64,000 nt of DNA, taken from Coffea arabica. Lineage: Eukaryota > Streptophyta > Magnoliopsida > Gentianales > Rubiaceae. Both the position numbers and the translations under genes were made by a program. Positions 11,511-23,939 of this stretch are shown piece by piece (within the stretch, counting starts at the first letter, position 1; every line of letters starts with the position of its first letter). The notes under the pieces were generated by a model. The model was not told the origin of the DNA. It ran no database searches and saw only the letters and a list, made by a program, of their open reading frames with translations. The stretch lies in the NCBI RefSeq assembly GCF_036785885.1, contig NC_092324.1, forward strand, positions 29,253,001 through 29,317,000, written 5' to 3'.

Positions 11511-13047
11511 AACACGCTAAAATACACTCTAACATACCTTCACACATACACACACACGCAAACTAACTTTTTAAATTCTTGAATGGACATATTATTTTTC
11601 CAATACACACATTTTCACACACTTTCATTTGATGAAATATTTGTAAACTATTTCTAACACATTTTCTATCACTATCTCTCTATCTCACAAACACACTTTC
11701 ACTTTGAAAAATACTTACAAACTATTTGTTGCACATTTTCATGCTCAATTCACGCACATACCTGCTCACATTTCACTCTTCCTACACATTTTTACACACA
11801 CTTTCTAAACATACATACATTTCACTATTTCCACTAGGTATAAAATGACAAACTCCAAATGTCAAAGTAATATTATGGGTTAATATTCCCTTGAACTTTA
11901 CCTACATAATTTATATGTTATATACTCATATTGTTTGTTCAAAAGAAATATAAATAAAGCATATATTGTTTACTTGATTAAAGCTTCAATTTTCTAATGA
12001 TATATGTATGTGTGTGTATATTTAAATATGCATACATTGTGCTGGCAACTAATAACTACAATTAACAGTGATTTTGCAAATTGAATGCTAGAATTCAAAT
12101 AAATACTTTAAAAGAAAAATAATATGCTCTAGAATAGTTTAAAAATATGAAGGAAAATCAAGGTTCGCATACCATTAAACTATTACTATTATTTGTAAAG
12201 GGAAAATTCAAAAATTATATAAAAAACTAAATAATGGAAAAATATTTAGGAAAAAACCCAATCCACGCCGTTTTTAATTCAGTGGGTGTCAAAATAAAAA
12301 GTGCCATATAATTTTGAAAACTTCAAGAATAATAAGTCATTCGTCAAAATTGGCTAATGGTTTCTAAAATTATCCTTATATGATAAGTATCTAATTTTTG
12401 AAATTTCAAATACATTGGTTTGTTTTAGTCCTAAAGGTTGAACTTGATTCGTTTGTATTGCTCAAAATAAATTTTTGTAAAATTCCTAAAAAAGAAAATT
12501 AGAAGAAAACAAGTAAGGACATCACCAATTCTAAAATTTCATCTGCACATTCCTTATAACTAACCTCCAACCAATGCAAATTCTCCAGGGACAAGAAAGA
12601 AATCTAGTAGCTTTACTTTACACAGTTGCACAGGCACATCAATGTAGTTCGATCTTACAATATGAAGCACCAATTCATAAGGTAATAAAAAATATAGAGA
12701 TTTAGCAACTATGTTTGACGGAGAGATGTGAAATGATAGAAGTAATTAGCTAAAAATTCATAGCAAAAAAGAAAAAAGAGGAAAAAAAACAGAAGACTTC
12801 TACAGAAACTATAAAGACTTCCAACATTTGACTCTTTAGTTGACTTTAACTATAAAGACTTCCAACATTTAAACTGTATTTGGTTAATTTGGGTCAATAG
12901 ATGTCCAACTAAAAGTCCAATCCACCCAAGAAACATTTGAATTTTTGTCACCCAACTTAAAAGCGATCGATCATCTAATTGCTCCAACCCAACCTTTAAA
13001 ATTAGTGGACAAATTGGACGGATTCTTGAGTTTGGATTTAATTGCCA

Positions 13048-13326
13048 GTCTTAAACAACCTTATAACATTTAGAAAACTGAAACCCCCTCCACCCAACCC
13101 AACCCACAACATAAAGAAATCAATAGAAAAGAATGTGGTTTAGCACTTAGCCTTATGATTAACCATATAGACAAGGAAAACTACTACCACGTGGGTGTGG
13201 TTGTCTGCCTATATATCATTGATGTGGTTTGAGAGAATTGGTTGATGCTGAGGTGGTTATGGCAGTCTTCTTGATGAACCAACTTGTTGCTGACCTAAGG
13301 GAGTAGTTGATATATATTATTGTAGC
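13048..13326. other. Intergenic DNA
   Basis: AT-rich single-copy-looking sequence between the hAT-like remnant and the direct repeat at 13327. I see no gene, RNA or further repeat in it. Confidence 0.5.
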
Positions 13327-13527
13327 TATTGGGCTCGATATTGCGCGAAAATTATTATTTTGTCCAATTCTTTTCTTTGCATTTTCTTCCCGTCTTTTAT
13401 TGGTATAGTTGAGACTATTTCCAGACTTTATTCTTTTTTTGGGCTATATTTGTAGTATGAGAGTTGCCGCAACCTCTGCTTGATTTTACCAAAATTCAGC
13501 TTCTTTCTCGCAAAGATCAGCAGCATA
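13327..13527 (+). repeat. Direct repeat L flanking the hAT palindrome
   Basis: About 200 bases starting TATTGGGCTCGAT recur in the same orientation at 19497-19690, on the other side of the palindrome. By eye the two copies agree at roughly three quarters of positions, with shared words such as 'TAGTATGAGAGTTGCC' and 'TCGCAAAGAT'. Identity of the segment is unknown. Confidence 0.65.
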
Positions 13528-15317
13528 TCCCTTTTAACCATATAGACTAAGAGTGGAGAACCTTTTTCACAAGGGGGTTTGGTGTACACCTAGAAATTGG
13601 ACGGGTTGGGCGGGTTGATATTGGATTTTTACTTAAATGGGTTATACCCAACCCGCCCAACTTTAAATTTGGTTAATTTTGGGTTAGGTCATATTGGGTC
13701 TTCTCAAACCCAAGACCCAAATATGACCCAATATATTAATTAATAAATTTTGATATATAAATTCTCTCAAATATATTTTGCATACAAAAATTTTTTTTCA
13801 CACACATAAACACATTTTCACACACAAACAATTTTGGTCAAAGTTGGATATAGTATGAAAAAATGGTATACCATTATTAAACAAGATCCAATCACGCCTT
13901 AATTAAACTGAAATTTGATAAGAGAGATACAATTCTCAACCAATTAGTTAAAAAATCACTATCCAATTCATTTGAAAATTCTTCAAAAAATTAACGCAAC
14001 ATTAGAACAGGTCCAATGACAACACAACCATCCATCAGTCACCAATAAAGCACATTCTAATCCTTCAACAACTCACTGAGGAAAGATAAACAACTACTCA
14101 ACACCTCAAAAATGCTAGAATTCAATGCTGAAACTAATTTGCTTTGTGGAACTTGGGCAGCATTCAAACCTAGTGATATAACAAATGGACATATACGGGA
14201 ACATCTGCAGCAAAAATAAGATGGGAATTATTAGCAACCAACAAATACACAGAAGCAACGGAAGAATTGGACACACAAAAGATAACCACATTCTAAATAA
14301 ACACACAGAACTCATGTTACCACTTTCTATGTAACTAGAAAGCACAGCAATCATATGTAGATATCCACTTGAGAACACTTCAAAAGCGTACAAGTGAAAA
14401 CAACAAATTATCCTAAATCAAACTTCCAAACCAACTAGGCACTCCACAGAGGGTAGCACATTGTTAAGACTTCGCAGTCAACAGTTCATAGTGGAGCCAA
14501 AGATCATGCTATTATGAAAGTCAAATTAGTTGCTAATACCAATCTTAGATCATTGTATCATGTTTCACTAACAAGGAGGCTTTTGGCAGGTCAAAGAATC
14601 AACATCACAAAGGTAAAAAATGCCAATAAAGCTGACATATTGCTTGGAAAAAAGACATGCACTCTGAATCAGCTTTTGTAATGAATCATTAGTGATAATA
14701 CCCAAATAACATAAATTCTAACCAGCGAATGGCCATTCACCTTTGTACAACAAGATATATAAGATCATCTTATTAAGATGAGTTAAAAACAGAGTATCAC
14801 CTGTGCGAAATTCAAATATGTCATCCTCTGTGTAACAAAATCCTCCACGTGTTGTATAACAAAACCCGGTGGCAAGACAAAGAAGTATTCTAAGACAACA
14901 AAAGTGAAACTTGAAAAATCATGACATCCCATAACCATACCCATTATACACCAGGAGGACAAATCACAACTCTAACTAAAATAATAGTAGAAAGCAATAA
15001 CAAGTATTCTAAAATATCAAGTTCACATGACATACTTACTAAGTATCAACGTTTGAAGATGCATCTTGTTCAACAATTAATCTACTAATATCAATTCCAA
15101 GATCTTGCTCCTCGTCTTCTTGTTCAACTTCAAAATCTTTATCAGGACTCTCTAAAATTTAGCAGATTTAATCAACCAATGAAGAAAATAATTAAAGAGA
15201 TCCTAAGCTACTGAAAATTAACAGTCAATGCAACTAAATATCTAATTTACCTTTACTATTATACGACCAATCTCGAGAACACAGTAGTGCCTCCACATTA
15301 TCCGGCAACATAGAAGT

Positions 15318-16290
15318 TCAAAATTTTCCAAGAATTCTCCCACCATGACTAAAAGCAAACTCGGATGCTACTGTGGTAATAGGAATACTTAAGACATCTC
15401 GAGCCATAAGTGAAAGTTCAGGATATCTAATTCTACTCTCCTTCCAATAAGTCAAAACATTCAAATCTGGTTGTTGCTTACGATCGACTAGTCGCTTCTC
15501 AAGATACAACTCCAACTCAAATTTGTTACCACTTGCCCCTTGTTGAGATTGGTAACATCAAAACCCTGCAAATATCATAAATATTGAACGTTTAAGGTTA
15601 TATAAATTGAAACAAGATACAAAAACTTATGAATCAATTTTACTCACATCCATGAGATCTCTAGTTTGTCCATCATCACCATTAAAAGTGCTCTCCATTG
15701 GTGCAGCAGTAATACCAGTATTGGTCTTAGAGTACTCTTCGAACAAACGAAACAACTTTTGTTTAATACTAAGAATCTTTTCATCCCGTGATTGAGGATC
15801 CAACACAAAAAAACAATATTCCACAAACTTGAGTTTGTAACGAGGATCCAAGATAATGGCAAATGATAAGATAACACTATAGCAGTCCCAATACTTTTGA
15901 AATTTGGTCTTCATATTAGAAGCTATTTCACTAATCAAAAAATCTGGACTATTGGCCTCTTTATTTAAGAGACATTGAATCTTCCAAACATTAGGAAAGT
16001 ATAAGTTAGCTATGGGGTATTTACTTCCCGAGAACAAAATTGTCATATCATAGAAAGGCCTCAAAAACTCTGCAATCTTATCGACCCTCTGTGATTCCTC
16101 TTCTAAAGGACACAACTTGTAGTCATCATCCATATCTTGAAGTCGAGAAAATGCATGTCTAAAAAGTAAGGCCCTCTCAAGCATCAGATAGGTAGAATTT
16201 CATCTAGTTACTATATCCTGTCGCAATTTTTTATTTGTCTCCAATGACAGTTGTTTCACCAATTCGGCAAACTTTATGACCCTACTTTCA
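15318..16290 (-). pseudogene. hAT transposase 3' half, left arm
   Basis: Reading the - strand, 16184-15627 encodes a catalytic-domain segment (VTRWNSTYLMLER-type block at the break near 16190, then LFRHAFSRLQ and ILDPRYKLKFVEY). 15515-15318 encodes the C-terminal hAT dimerisation region (YWKESRIRYPELSLMARDVL, TVASEFAFSHGGRILGKF). An intron-like gap with GT and AG ends separates them. The BED finger and first catalytic part are missing, and TGA follows GGRILGKF exactly as in the right arm. It cannot encode a transposase. Confidence 0.85.
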
Positions 16291-17764
16291 GATCCTTTCA
16301 CATCTGAATCTAATGTGTTAAAGATTTATAGAAGAGAAAAAGAAAAGGTCAAAAAAGAGCTTCAACTTGTACAAGGCCGAATTTGTTTGACATATGATCT
16401 ATGGTCTTCTATTACTAGTGATGGATACATGTCACTTACAGTACATTATGTTGATCAGAATTGGAATTTATAGAAGGAATAGTTGTGTTTCGTCATGTAC
16501 CCCTTCCTCATAATGGTCCAAATTTATCCGAGAAGCTGATTAATTTTCTAAAAGAATGGGGAATTGATAAAAAAAATTTCACCATCACTCTGGATAATGC
16601 AAAAACAATGATAGAGTGACTAGATTATTGCAAACTTATTTTTTATTTAATGGTTCTTCTATTTGTGGAAGTGAATTTCTTCATGTTCGTTGTGGTGCAC
16701 ATGTGTTGAATTTAATAGTAAAGGCCAGATTGGATGTGATTGATGAAGCAATTTATAAAATTAGAGAAAGTGTAAAGTATGTGAAAGGATTTGAAAATAG
16801 GGTCATAAAGTTTGCCGAATTGGTGAAACAACTGTCATTGGAGACAAATAAGAAATTGCGACAGGATATAGTAACTAGATGGAATTCTACCTATCTGATG
16901 CTTGAGAGGGCCTTACTTTTTAGACATGCATTTTCTCGACTTCAAGATGTGGATGATGACTACAAGTTGTGTCCTTTAGAAGAGGAATGGCAGAGGGTCG
17001 AAAAGATTGCAGAGTTTTTGAGGCCTTTCTATGACATGACACTTTTGTTCTCGGGAAGTAAATACCCCACAGCTAACTTATACTTTCCCAATGTTTGGAA
17101 GATTCAATGTCTCTTAAATAAAGAGGCCAGTAGTCCAGATTTTTTGACTAGTGAAATGGCTTCTAATATGAAGACCAAATTTCAAAAGTATTGGGACTGC
17201 TATAGTGTTATCTTATCATTTGCCATTATCTTGGATCCTCGTTACAAACTCCAGTTTGTGGAATATTGTTTTTTTGTGTTGGATCCTCAATCACGGGATG
17301 AAAAGGTTCTTAGTATTAAACAAAAGTTGTTTTGTTTGTTCGAAGAGTACTCTAAGACCAATACTGGTATTACTGATGCACCAATGGAGAGTACTTTTGA
17401 TGGTGATGATGGACAAACAAGAGATCTCATAGATGTGAGTAAAATTGATTCATATGTTTTTGTATTTTGTTTCAATTTATATAACCTTAAACGTTCAATA
17501 TTTATGATATTTGCAGGGTTTTGATGTGTACCATCTCAACAAGGGGCAAGTGGTAACAAATCTGAGTTGGAGTTGTATCTTGAGAAGCGACTAGTCGATC
17601 GTAAGCAACAACCAGATTTGAATGTTTTGACTTATTGGAAGGAGAGTAGAATTAGATATCCTAGACTTTCACTTATGACTCGAGATATCTTAAGTATTCC
17701 TATTACCACTGTAGCATCCGAGTCTGCTTTTAGTCATGGTGGGAGAATTCTTGGAAAATTTTGA
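16276..17764 (+). pseudogene. hAT transposase (RICESLEEPER-like), right arm plus spacer
   Basis: The spacer encodes KIYRREKEKVKKELQ, RICLTYDLWSSITSDGYMSL and TVHYVDQNW, typical of the hAT catalytic region, then hits stops and frame changes around 16470-16615. The right arm resumes at 16616-17430 with FLHVRCGAHVLNLIVK, VTRWNSTYLMLERAL and ILDPRYKLQFVEY. A likely intron is 17435-17516 (GTGAGT...TTGCAG). The dimerisation region at 17567-17764 contains YWKESRIRYPRLSLMTRDIL and TVASESAFSHGGRILGKF, then TGA where family members usually have Arg. The N-terminal BED finger is absent. A short acidic C-terminal exon-like piece is near 17930-17975. Confidence 0.9.
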
Positions 17765-19479
17765 ACTTCTATATTGTCGGATAATGTGGAGGCACTACTG
17801 TGTACACGAGATTGGTTGTATAATAGTGAAGGTAAATTAGATATTTAGTTGCCTTGACTATTAATTTTCAGTAGCTTAGGATCTCTTTAAGTATTTTCTT
17901 CATTGGTTGATTAAATCTGCTAAATTTTAGAGAGTCCTGATAAAGATTTTGAAGTTGAACAAGAAGACGAGGAGTAAGATCTTGGAATTGATATTAGTAG
18001 ATTAATTGCTGAACAAGATGCATCTTCAAATGTTGATACTTAGTAAGTATGTCATGTGAACTTGATATTTTAGAATACTTGTTATTGCTTTCTACTGTTA
18101 TTTTAGTTAGAGTTGTGATTTGTGCTCCTGGTGTATAATGGATATGGTCATGGAATGTCATGATTTTTCAAGTTTCACTTTTGTTGTCTTAGAATACTTC
18201 TTTGTCTTGCCACCAGGTTTTGTTATACAGCACGTGGAGGATTTTGTTACATAGAGGATGACATATTTGAATTTCGCACAAGTGATACTCTGTTTTTAAC
18301 TCATCTTAATAAGATGATCTTATATATCTTGTTGTACAAAGGTGATTGGCCTTTCGCTGGTTAGAATTTATGTTGTTTGGGTATTATCACTAGTGATTCA
18401 CTACAAAAACTGATTCAGAGTGCATGTCTTTTTCCAGGCAATATGTCAGCTTTATTGGCATTTTTTACCTTTGTGATGTTGATTCTTTGACCTGCCAAAA
18501 GCCTTGTTAGTGAAACATGATGCAATGATCTAAGATTGGTATTATCAACTAATTTGACTTTCATAATAGCATGATCTTTGGCTCCACTATGAACTGCTGA
18601 CTGCGAAATCTTGACAATGTGCTACCCTTTGTGGAGTGCCTAGTTGGTTTGTAAGATTGATTTAGGATAATTTGTTGTTTTCACTTGTACGCATTTGAAG
18701 TGTTCTCAAGTGGATATCTGCATATGATTGCTGTGCTTTCTAGTTACACAGAAAGTGGTAACATGAGTTCTATGTGTTTATTTAGAATGTGGTTGTCTTT
18801 TTTGTGTCCAATTCTTTCGTTGCTTCTGCATATTTGTTGGTTGCTAATACTTCCCATCTTATTTTTACTGCAGATGTTCCAGTATATGTCCATTTGTTAT
18901 ATCACTGGGTTTGAATGCTGCCCAAGTTCCATAAAGCAAATTAGTTTTAGCTTTGAATTCTAACATTTTGGGGGTGTTGAGTAGTTGTTTATCTTTCCTC
19001 AGTGAGTTGTTGAAGGATTAGAATGTGCTTTATTGGTGACTGGTGGATGGTTGTGTTGTCATTGGACCTGTTCTAATGTTGCGTTAATTTTTTGAAGAAT
19101 TTTCAAATTGGATAGTGATATTTGAACTAATTGGTTGAGAATTGTATCTCTCTTATCAAATTTCAGTTTAATTAAGGCGTGATTGGATCTTGTTTAATAT
19201 TGGTATACCATTTTTTCATGCTATATCCAACTTGAACCAAAATTGTTTTAGTGTGTGAAAAAAATTTTTTGTATGCAAAAATATATTTAAGAGAATTTAT
19301 GCATCAAAATTTATTAATTAATATATTTGGTCATATTTGGGTCTTTGGTTTGAAAAGACCCAATATGACCCGATCCAAAATTAACCTAATTTAAAGTTGG
19401 GCGGGTTGGGTAAAACCCATTTAAGTAAAAACCCAATATCAACCCGCTCAAAATCCGTCAAACCCGCCCAATTGCCAGG
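17765..19479 (+). mobile_element. Non-coding end of the right hAT arm
   Basis: Sub-terminal sequence downstream of the transposase fragment, mirrored by 13589-15310 in the left arm. It includes the repeated hAT terminal words 'GGTCATATTTGGGTC' and 'AACCCGCCC'. ORFs here are mirrored by chance and show no protein character. Confidence 0.75.
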
Positions 19480-19496
19480 TGTATGTAGTACCATAG

Positions 19497-19690
19497 TTGT
19501 TGGGCTCGATAATTTGTGAAAATTACCATTTTGTCCAGTTCTTATCTTCGAATTTTCTGCATGTCTTTTGTTGGTATAATTGGAACTATTTTCAAACTTT
19601 ATTCTTTTTTAGTTATATTCGTAGTATGAGAGTTGCCTCCTCTGGTCGATTTTACCGGAAATTTTCTTCATCGCAAAGATTGACAGCGTC
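19497..19690 (+). repeat. Direct repeat R flanking the hAT palindrome
   Basis: Partner of 13327-13527, 18 bases after the palindrome end, starting TTGTTGGGCTCGATAA. It is noticeably more diverged from its partner than the palindrome arms are from each other. Confidence 0.65.
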
Positions 19691-20287
19691 CACTTTTGCT
19701 TGAATCATCCGACGTATTTGGGGTGATCTTGAAATTGTTTGAAGTTTCTTTTGCTTGAATTGTTGCAATGTGTGGAATGAATATGGATTCTTTGGATCCC
19801 AATCCTTTTGAAAAGAGTAGTTGTCAAACGTTCAAACACTTATATTTATGCTATTATATTCGATCATAACTTTGAGCTCAGGGCAATGTCACACGTCCTC
19901 TAAGACAAAATATTCTGGCAGAGTATTAAAAGTAGTACTTGATAGTCAATTTGATATTTCAATGCTAAACAAGTTAATTTATCAAGTACCAGTGCACCAA
20001 TACAGATAAAAGTTGTTATGTTTTTCTTTTTGATAATTCTTTGAAAGAACTGGGAGTGTGGGATATTTTGAATTCATGATTGGCAGTAAAAGGATTGATA
20101 AATTTGTATTCGTGGTACTGATACAATATTGTCGGAAATAGTTTGGCTACCTAAAATTTAATTGTAGCATATTCCTTAAATTATGTAATTTTCAAAGAAA
20201 ATCCCATATCTTAGTGGACGTGACACAGTCACCAGCGCCACGACATATCACACTTGGCCACCATTTTTGGTGGGGCTTTTCTATCAC

Positions 20288-20329
20288 TGCGCCTCGTAAT
20301 ATTATGAATGCGCCTCGTAATATTATGAA
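20288..20329. repeat. Two-copy 21-bp tandem repeat
   Basis: TGCGCCTCGTAATATTATGA(A) occurs twice in immediate succession with no mismatch. Confidence 0.85.
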
Positions 20330-20597
20330 TCTGACAACGAAATGACTTGAACAGATGATAGAGGGACGATTGTGGCCAATACCATAGCCACTCCACCATA
20401 GACCACCTGCAAAAATATGTTCAAATCCAACAAATTTTACACAAAAATATTGAGCTTAAAAAGTAGATTGCTTATCTAGTATCTATTTGCAAAAACAGCC
20501 GAAGCGCCACCAATCATGCAAAAACCCGAGGAACTACCACCGCATTTTCGCTTGCAAAACACATCCTAAACCTTTAATATTTTATGCCCAAATCCTC

Positions 20598-21040
20598 GTC
20601 TTAGATAGTAGATGAAGGATCTTCCATTGTTTTTGTATGGAAATGGCTAGAGAGCTATCATTTGGGTGCAAAATTTCTTTTTCTTTTGCATTTTTTTTAG
20701 TAAGAGTTAGGGTCGTTCTCGTAAATTAGACTCATAGATGATAATCAAAATAATAGATGATTAGTTGTAAACTATTCAATTACAAATTTACTAAAACTTA
20801 TTACATATGAATTTCCCCGTCTTAGATAGTAGATGGAGGATCTTCCATTGTTTTCGTATGGAAATGGCTAGGGAGCTATCAATTGGGTGCAAAATTTCTT
20901 TTTCTTTTTTATTTTTCTGAGTAAGAGTTAGGGTTGTTCTCGTAAATTAGGCTTTTAGATGATAATCAAAATAATAGATGATTAGTTGTAAATTCTTCAA
21001 TTACAAATTTACTAAAACTTATTACATACTTATGAATTCT
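20598..21040. repeat. 221-bp tandem duplication
   Basis: Unit 1 is 20598-20818 and unit 2 is 20819-21040, both starting GTCTTAGATAGTAGATG and ending near CTAAAACTTATTACATA. A few substitutions and a small indel separate them. No coding content. Confidence 0.85.
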
Positions 21041-23571
21041 CAATCTTCTGATTAGTACATTCCTAATTTTTGTCATATAAGAACTTTTACGTGTTTAACA
21101 TTTTCGAAATACAGTGATCTTTATTAGTTTTTATGATTGCCAAACAATAGTATCAATCCACATTTTTAACTAACTTTTAGAGAGTTAAAGATAATATCTT
21201 TTTTTCTATCTCTTTCCTTGTAGAAATCTGGATAAAATTAAGTGATAATTTCATAAACCTCTTCTGAGGCTTATGACACTTAGCATCCATCTTGCTTTGA
21301 ATATTATACTTATATCCCCTATTTTTGTTTTTTTGAGTAGGAAAGCCTTATAAATAATACAGATTTTAAATAAAAATCTAAAACTATTTGCTTAGAAAAA
21401 AAAAAAGAGAAGAAGAAAAGAAACTACTACAATGTTGATAATTAAAGTGTTAGAACTAATACTGCCACTAACAACAGAATACCACTACTCTCATTCTTAT
21501 CACTCCCACAATAATCACCAACTAGCAGCCAAAAAACAAGAACAAAACGTAATAAATAACTAAATAAATTGCTGACATACTTTTTTCTTAGAAGTAAAAA
21601 TTACATTTTTCATTGATTAGGAAAAAGATTTAAATAAGAACATAGAATGCTTGAAAGTACATCAAAAAGCCTAAACCAAGCCCAAAATAAGCAAAAAAGA
21701 AACAAAATGATCCCTAAAAAACGGCATGAAAAAAGATTATAAACTAAAAGCCTGAAAAGAAGGTAACTTGTGCTTCATTTCCTTTTTCTGTAGTTCTTGT
21801 TTATTTGATATTGGAATTAAGTTTAAGTGAAAGTAGAACTAGTATGAGTATTTTGTATTGACAAGGGAGGTAAATCTAATACTCCTTTTTTCTTTTCTTT
21901 TTTTGAACTGCCTATCTTTCTTCACAGCCTTTTTGTTCTTAACTATCAGATTTAATATTCGATTCCTAAATTTTGTAACGGAATAACTCTAAGAACTGTC
22001 TTGGCTTAGCCCTAATGATTAAGTCTAATACTCAAAACAAGAGGGGGCTAGGTGAAATTATCGAAATCTCTAGAGAGGTTTATGAAACATTTCCTAAACT
22101 TAAAACATCGTACGACGGTTGCGGTAGCGATTGTTAAATTTGCAAATGTGCCAACTGAATTGCGTCTAGGTGCATTGTATCTGTTTCATTTATTTTTTAT
22201 ATGCCGGTTCAATATTAAGACTCAGACCGGTCAAGTCACGCGAGAAGTGCTTTGAATGCTACGCGAAATTAACATGCGCGAGTGCTGGAAGTTGACTTAA
22301 ATTTCCGAGTGAGAAACCGTCCAAGTTCAATGAACCTGGATTCGGTGCACTCGCCTCCAGCGTCGGCATATCATAAATGGTCATGAACATGCATCTGTTT
22401 GGAAATCATGCACCGAACAAAACACGAACACGCGTTGACATAATTTTAGCATAATTTTAAAACGTTATTCACAAGTATGATGTCCTTTATGTTATGATGT
22501 ATTAGTAATTCCCAATATATGATTTTTTCCCGCATTGTTTTCATTTGTTTTAGATTTTACATAATTTAATTATGAAAAATGGTTAAATAAAATAACCAAA
22601 ATTAGAAAAAAAAACAATTTTTGATAAAATATAAATTTTAATTTTTAACTGTTAAAAAGTTCTATATTTTGAATTTAGAATTATACGAGCATACCAAAAT
22701 ATTGGTTATTTAAAATAAAAGTCTATAATTAGTGAAAATAATTAATCAAGAGCAAGCCATTCATGTAGTACTTAATATTATTAATCTAATATTTCTCAAA
22801 TTAAATGAAATAGTATTGGTCTTTTTACTTTTGAATTTTACTTCAAATTACAAACACTACAAGAGATAAGGGAAAATATAGACTTTAAAAATTAGATTAA
22901 TAATTTCATAGTCTCTTAGCATAATCCCATAAAATAAATTAGATGAATTTAGTCAAGGTTACATAATAGTGTAAAAATAGTAGTAATTATTGGCCACCTA
23001 ATTTTGGCAAAGTGTAGAATGGTAGAGGGCAACGTTTTATTTAACTTATTTACCAATTAGTATACATTCTTGATAGGCAATTAATTTTATATGTAAACGA
23101 AGTCAATGAATGCAAAAATAACCATTTTTTAGTTATTGTCCATGAATTCCCCCGATTTGAACGTGGGTTGTAAATTGTAATTGTATGCAATCATGTATGG
23201 TGTACATAAAACACGGCATGGTACATGAATCCATGCGTCATTACATATCACATACATTATCATCACCTTTTTTTTCCTTTTCTTTTTTCTTTTTCTCTTT
23301 GTGGCCTTTTACCGGATCCACCGATTATAAGATTGCCTTCTCTGGCCTGGCGATACCCTCTCTCGAAAACCATAGAGAGAACGAGAGACAGCGGGAGAAA
23401 AAAGACTCAGCGATTCGAAGAGAAAATCATAAAAGCTCTCTCGTTCTCTAGGGTTTTCCTTTCCTGAAACCTTCGATTTCGCCTTTTTTTCCCTCTATCG
23501 GCTGATTGATTGATTGGTTGGTTAATTGATTGATTTCCGAATCCGGAATCCAAAATCGAAGTTTGAAGGGC

Positions 23572-23579
23572 TATATAAG
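23572..23579 (+). promoter_or_regulatory. TATA box of the GGCT2-like gene
   Basis: TATATAAG lies about 70 bases upstream of the proposed 5'-UTR splice donor at 23646, so transcription may start near 23600. The CT/GA-rich stretch at 23330-23480 upstream is typical of plant core-promoter neighbourhoods. No experimental start site is available. Confidence 0.5.
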
Positions 23580-23645
23580 ACTGTGAAATTCTTCAACACT
23601 GATTTCGTTGGCATTACTACCTTGGTACCTTCAATTCGTTGTTAG

Positions 23646-23922
23646 GTAAGCCTGTCTTTGTATTGAAGTCCCGCTCTTGGGACTGCAACGATGTCGTTTT
23701 TCTGTTTGGAAGAATTTCCGGTTGAGCAAAAATTTGGTCATTCCGTTGATTTTTGTTTTCCTGGAGTTTCGAATCACAAATTGCTGTACAACGAATGAAT
23801 TGTTTTTACACTTTTTAGGTGGCATTTCTCCGTTTCTGTGTTGGAATACCTGATTAAGATTTGAATTTTTTTTTGGTACCGGTGTATGCTAATATTACAA
23901 AATGGCGTGCAATTTGCTGCAG
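23646..23922 (+). other. Probable 5'-UTR intron of the GGCT2-like gene
   Basis: The donor GTAAGC is at 23646 and a pyrimidine-led acceptor TTTGCTGCAG ends at 23922, 17 bases before the start codon. Splicing would remove upstream ATGs such as 23886. This is a prediction from splice signals only. Confidence 0.5.
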
Positions 23923-23939
23923 CCGATAATTTAGAGAAG

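Larger units (their letters stand above)
9750..13047. mobile_element. hAT-like remnant, non-coding, with nested insertions
   Basis: About 9757-9868 and 11161-11330 resemble the sub-terminal parts of the hAT palindrome at 13589: 'AACCCAACCCG', 'GGTCATATTAGGTC', 'TTTTGATATATAA', then a CA-rich tract with CACACA-type words to about 11850. Near 13030-13047 a segment ending ATTGCCAG resembles the palindrome's right terminus. I infer an old non-autonomous or decayed hAT element interrupted by a TIR element and a SINE. The left end abuts the chromovirus LTR. 11850-13000 is AT-rich with no gene seen. Confidence 0.35.
13589..19479. mobile_element. Inverted-duplicate hAT element (5.9-kb palindrome)
   Basis: Two arms of about 2.7 kb are reverse complements: 13589-16290 and about 16795-19479, around a 0.5-kb spacer. 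The outer ends are CCTAGAAATTGGACGGGTT on the left and, in reverse, CCTGGCAATTGGGCGGGTT on the right. Both are GGGTTGGG-rich, as in plant hAT termini. Each arm carries the 3' half of a transposase gene plus 1.7 kb of non-coding end; the spacer holds more N-terminal transposase sequence in + orientation. By eye the arms are about 95% identical. No convincing 8-bp target duplication was found. Confidence 0.85.
19691..23300. other. Gene-poor intergenic region
   Basis: AT-rich DNA with many homopolymer runs and, apart from the two duplications listed separately, no recognisable coding sequence. A 67-codon reading frame at 22052-22255 has no family features. The stretch 22400-23180 is especially AT-rich and probably lies upstream of the GGCT2-like gene's promoter. 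Confidence 0.5.

Noticed and set aside
11150-11850. CACACA-rich words looked like a spaced repeat array
   Set aside because: No constant repeat and spacer lengths; it is the CA-rich sub-terminal part of a hAT-like element. No CRISPR-like structure exists in the window.
18685-18963. 92-codon frame and its mirror at 14115-14393
   Set aside because: Present in both hAT arms because they are reverse complements; lies in the non-coding transposon end and has no domain features.
13580-19487. 8-bp target duplication of the hAT palindrome
   Set aside because: Flanks (GGTGTACA left, TGTATGTA right) share a few bases but do not match over eight positions.
20200-20430. GC-richer segment with GCGCCACGAC and TGGTGGGGC words as a possible exon
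   Set aside because: No frame stays open with protein-like content and no splice signals fit; left as intergenic.
22052-22255. Possible small protein of 67 codons
   Set aside because: No recognisable domain, no splice or promoter context, length compatible with chance.
23185-23467. Two overlapping frames upstream of the GGCT2-like gene
   Set aside because: They lie in the CT/GA-rich promoter or 5' region and show no conservation features.
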